From the NCBI GenBank assembly GCA_903840265.1, contig CAIMFH010000139.1, positions 1 through 44,143 of the forward strand: a stretch of DNA of 44,143 bases. The letters are read 5' to 3'. The notes below the pieces were generated by a model. The model was not told the origin of the DNA. It did not search any database and saw only the letters and a list, made by a program, of their open reading frames with translations. A program made the position numbers and the translations under genes. The stretch comes from an uncultured Schlesneria sp. (GTDB taxonomy: Bacteria > Planctomycetota > Planctomycetia > Planctomycetales > Planctomycetaceae). This document shows positions 43,355 to 44,143 of this stretch, piece after piece; positions within the stretch are counted from its first letter, which is position 1; each line of letters opens with the position of its first letter.

Positions 43355-44086
43355 TCATCTACGGGGAAGAACGTGGCCCAGTCCGCCATCGAGCCCGATG
43401 ACCTGGCCGGTGATCCAATCGTTCTCGGGATCGACCATCCACGCCACCAGCGATGCCGCGTGCTCGGGCTCACCCAGGCGGCCGAGCGCATGCAATTGGG
43501 CCGATGCGGCGGAACTCGCGGGATTTTCCCAGATCCGTCGCGTCAGTTCCGTACGAATGAGTCCCGGACTCACCACGTTGACGCGAATGTTGTTGGGCGC
43601 GTATGTGGCTGCCGCCGAGCGGGCCAGGCCGATGACACCTGCTTTCGCCGCCGCGATTGCTTCGTGGTTTTGAATCCCGATCTCCGCCGCTGCCGAGGCA
43701 AACAGCACGATCGCCCCGCCGCGTTCCCGCAGCAGCTTCGCGCCCACGCGAACCGTTGCGAAGGCTGTGAAAAGGTTGGTTTCGATAACCTGGCGGAAGT
43801 CGTCATCAGACGTGGCATGCGCCGGTTTCAGCAGCAGCGAACCAACACAGTTGACCAGCGCATCCACGCCCCCTTGCCGCTCGGCCATGTTTCGCAACGC
43901 TTCTTCCAGCGGCTGGGAACTCGTCAGGTCCGCCGTGACAAACGGTTGATCGAGTTCCTGTGAAAGTGTCCGCAGTTTGTCTTCGTTACGGCCAACGAGA
44001 ATCACGTGATGGCCGTTTCGGATCAATCGCCGGGCCAGCACACTCCCAATGGTTCCCGTGGCACCAAGGATCGCAATCGTGCTCAT
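43355..44086 (-). CDS. SDR-family oxidoreductase lacking the usual active-site tyrosine
   Basis: 243 residues with the classical SDR cofactor motif ILGATGTIGSVLARRL, VTADLTSS, LVNCVGSLLL (NAG-like), catalytic Ser region AIVLFASAAA and C-terminal TGQVIGLDGGLGHVLP. At the YxxxK position it reads NHEAIAAAKAG, with Ile where Tyr is expected, while Lys is kept. An atypical mechanism or non-catalytic role is possible. It is the first gene of the reverse run in this window; about 57 bases upstream to the window edge show no gene. Confidence 0.88.
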   Translation of the reverse strand: MSTIAILGATGTIGSVLARRLIRNGHHVILVGRNEDKLRTLSQELDQPFVTADLTSSQPLEEALRNMAERQGGVDALVNCVGSLLLKPAHATSDDDFRQVIETNLFTAFATVRVGAKLLRERGGAIVLFASAAAEIGIQNHEAIAAAKAGVIGLARSAAATYAPNNIRVNVVSPGLIRTELTRRIWENPASSAASAQLHALGRLGEPEHAASLVAWMVDPENDWITGQVIGLDGGLGHVLPRR

Positions 44087-44143
44087 GGTCAGTTTCTCGC
44101 AGCAATTCGGTGTGATGCACGACGGCGAAACGATCTGTCGGCC

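Noticed and set aside
1-44143. CRISPR array, rRNA operon, complete tRNA, replication origin
   Set aside because: No regularly spaced repeats, no rRNA-like sequence, and only tRNA 3' fragments were seen by eye; a covariance-model search would be needed to be certain.

Overview
The window looks like a chromosome segment of a planctomycete, probably Planctomycetaceae-like. The reasons are a DUF1559 protein with an N-terminal prepilin-type helix, BlaI/M56 pairs with large periplasmic fusions, RND and lipoprotein families of planctomycete type, moderate-high GC and many regulators. This placement rests on family recognition alone; no database was consulted.

Region 1 (1-12 kb) is the distal part of a Tad (tight adherence) pilus locus. 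In order it holds the end of an unidentified Pro/Ser-rich protein, the CpaF/TadA ATPase, a 42-codon coupled ORF, TadB, TadC, a TadE-like pseudopilin, a TadG-like protein, a Flp-type pilin and a second TadE-like protein. A reverse-strand sigma-54 activator follows, then a membrane protein of unknown function, a MamK-like bacterial actin, a single-domain response regulator (reverse), a TadV/CpaA-type prepilin peptidase, and a pseudo-receiver with two C-terminal membrane helices. A candidate -24/-12 promoter lies upstream of cpaF. I read this as one regulated surface-pilus module that may have its own cytoskeletal filament. The actin-Tad association is the best candidate for an undescribed system here.

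Region 2 (12-19.8 kb) is rearranged and mobile. Two sensor-kinase genes meet head to head, each lacking its 5' part. Then come a tRNA-Ser-like 3' fragment with a strong terminator, a truncated serine recombinase, an intact tyrosine integrase overlapping a small HTH (excisionase-like) gene, a divergent 391-aa protein of unknown function, and about 1 kb of non-coding DNA.

Region 3 (19.7-25.8 kb) begins with a BlaI repressor gene preceded by two identical-geometry dyads. It is followed by a 1035-aa M56 protease fused to carboxypeptidase-like repeats and a TlpA-type thioredoxin domain. Next are a tyrosine recombinase lacking the usual box I arginine and a 323-aa protein of unknown function with methyltransferase-like motifs.

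Region 4 (26-34 kb, all reverse) is a heavy-metal efflux operon: secreted Cys-rich protein, DUF1559 protein, lipoprotein, adaptor with a metal-binding domain, a CusA-like pump enlarged to 1429 aa by a ~300-aa insertion, and a second paralogous lipoprotein. No outer-membrane factor gene is present in the window.

Region 5 (34-35.4 kb) is non-coding with a second copy of a dispersed hairpin, a tRNA 3' fragment and a broken peroxiredoxin gene, so it is another likely junction.

Region 6 (35.4-44.1 kb, all reverse) holds tightly packed, often ATGA-overlapping genes: membrane protein, FAD amine oxidase, a frameshifted membrane/SRPBCC gene, an NAD-binding/DUF2867 protein, several small proteins, fasciclin, a renalase-like oxidoreductase, a membrane protein and an SDR without the usual active-site tyrosine.
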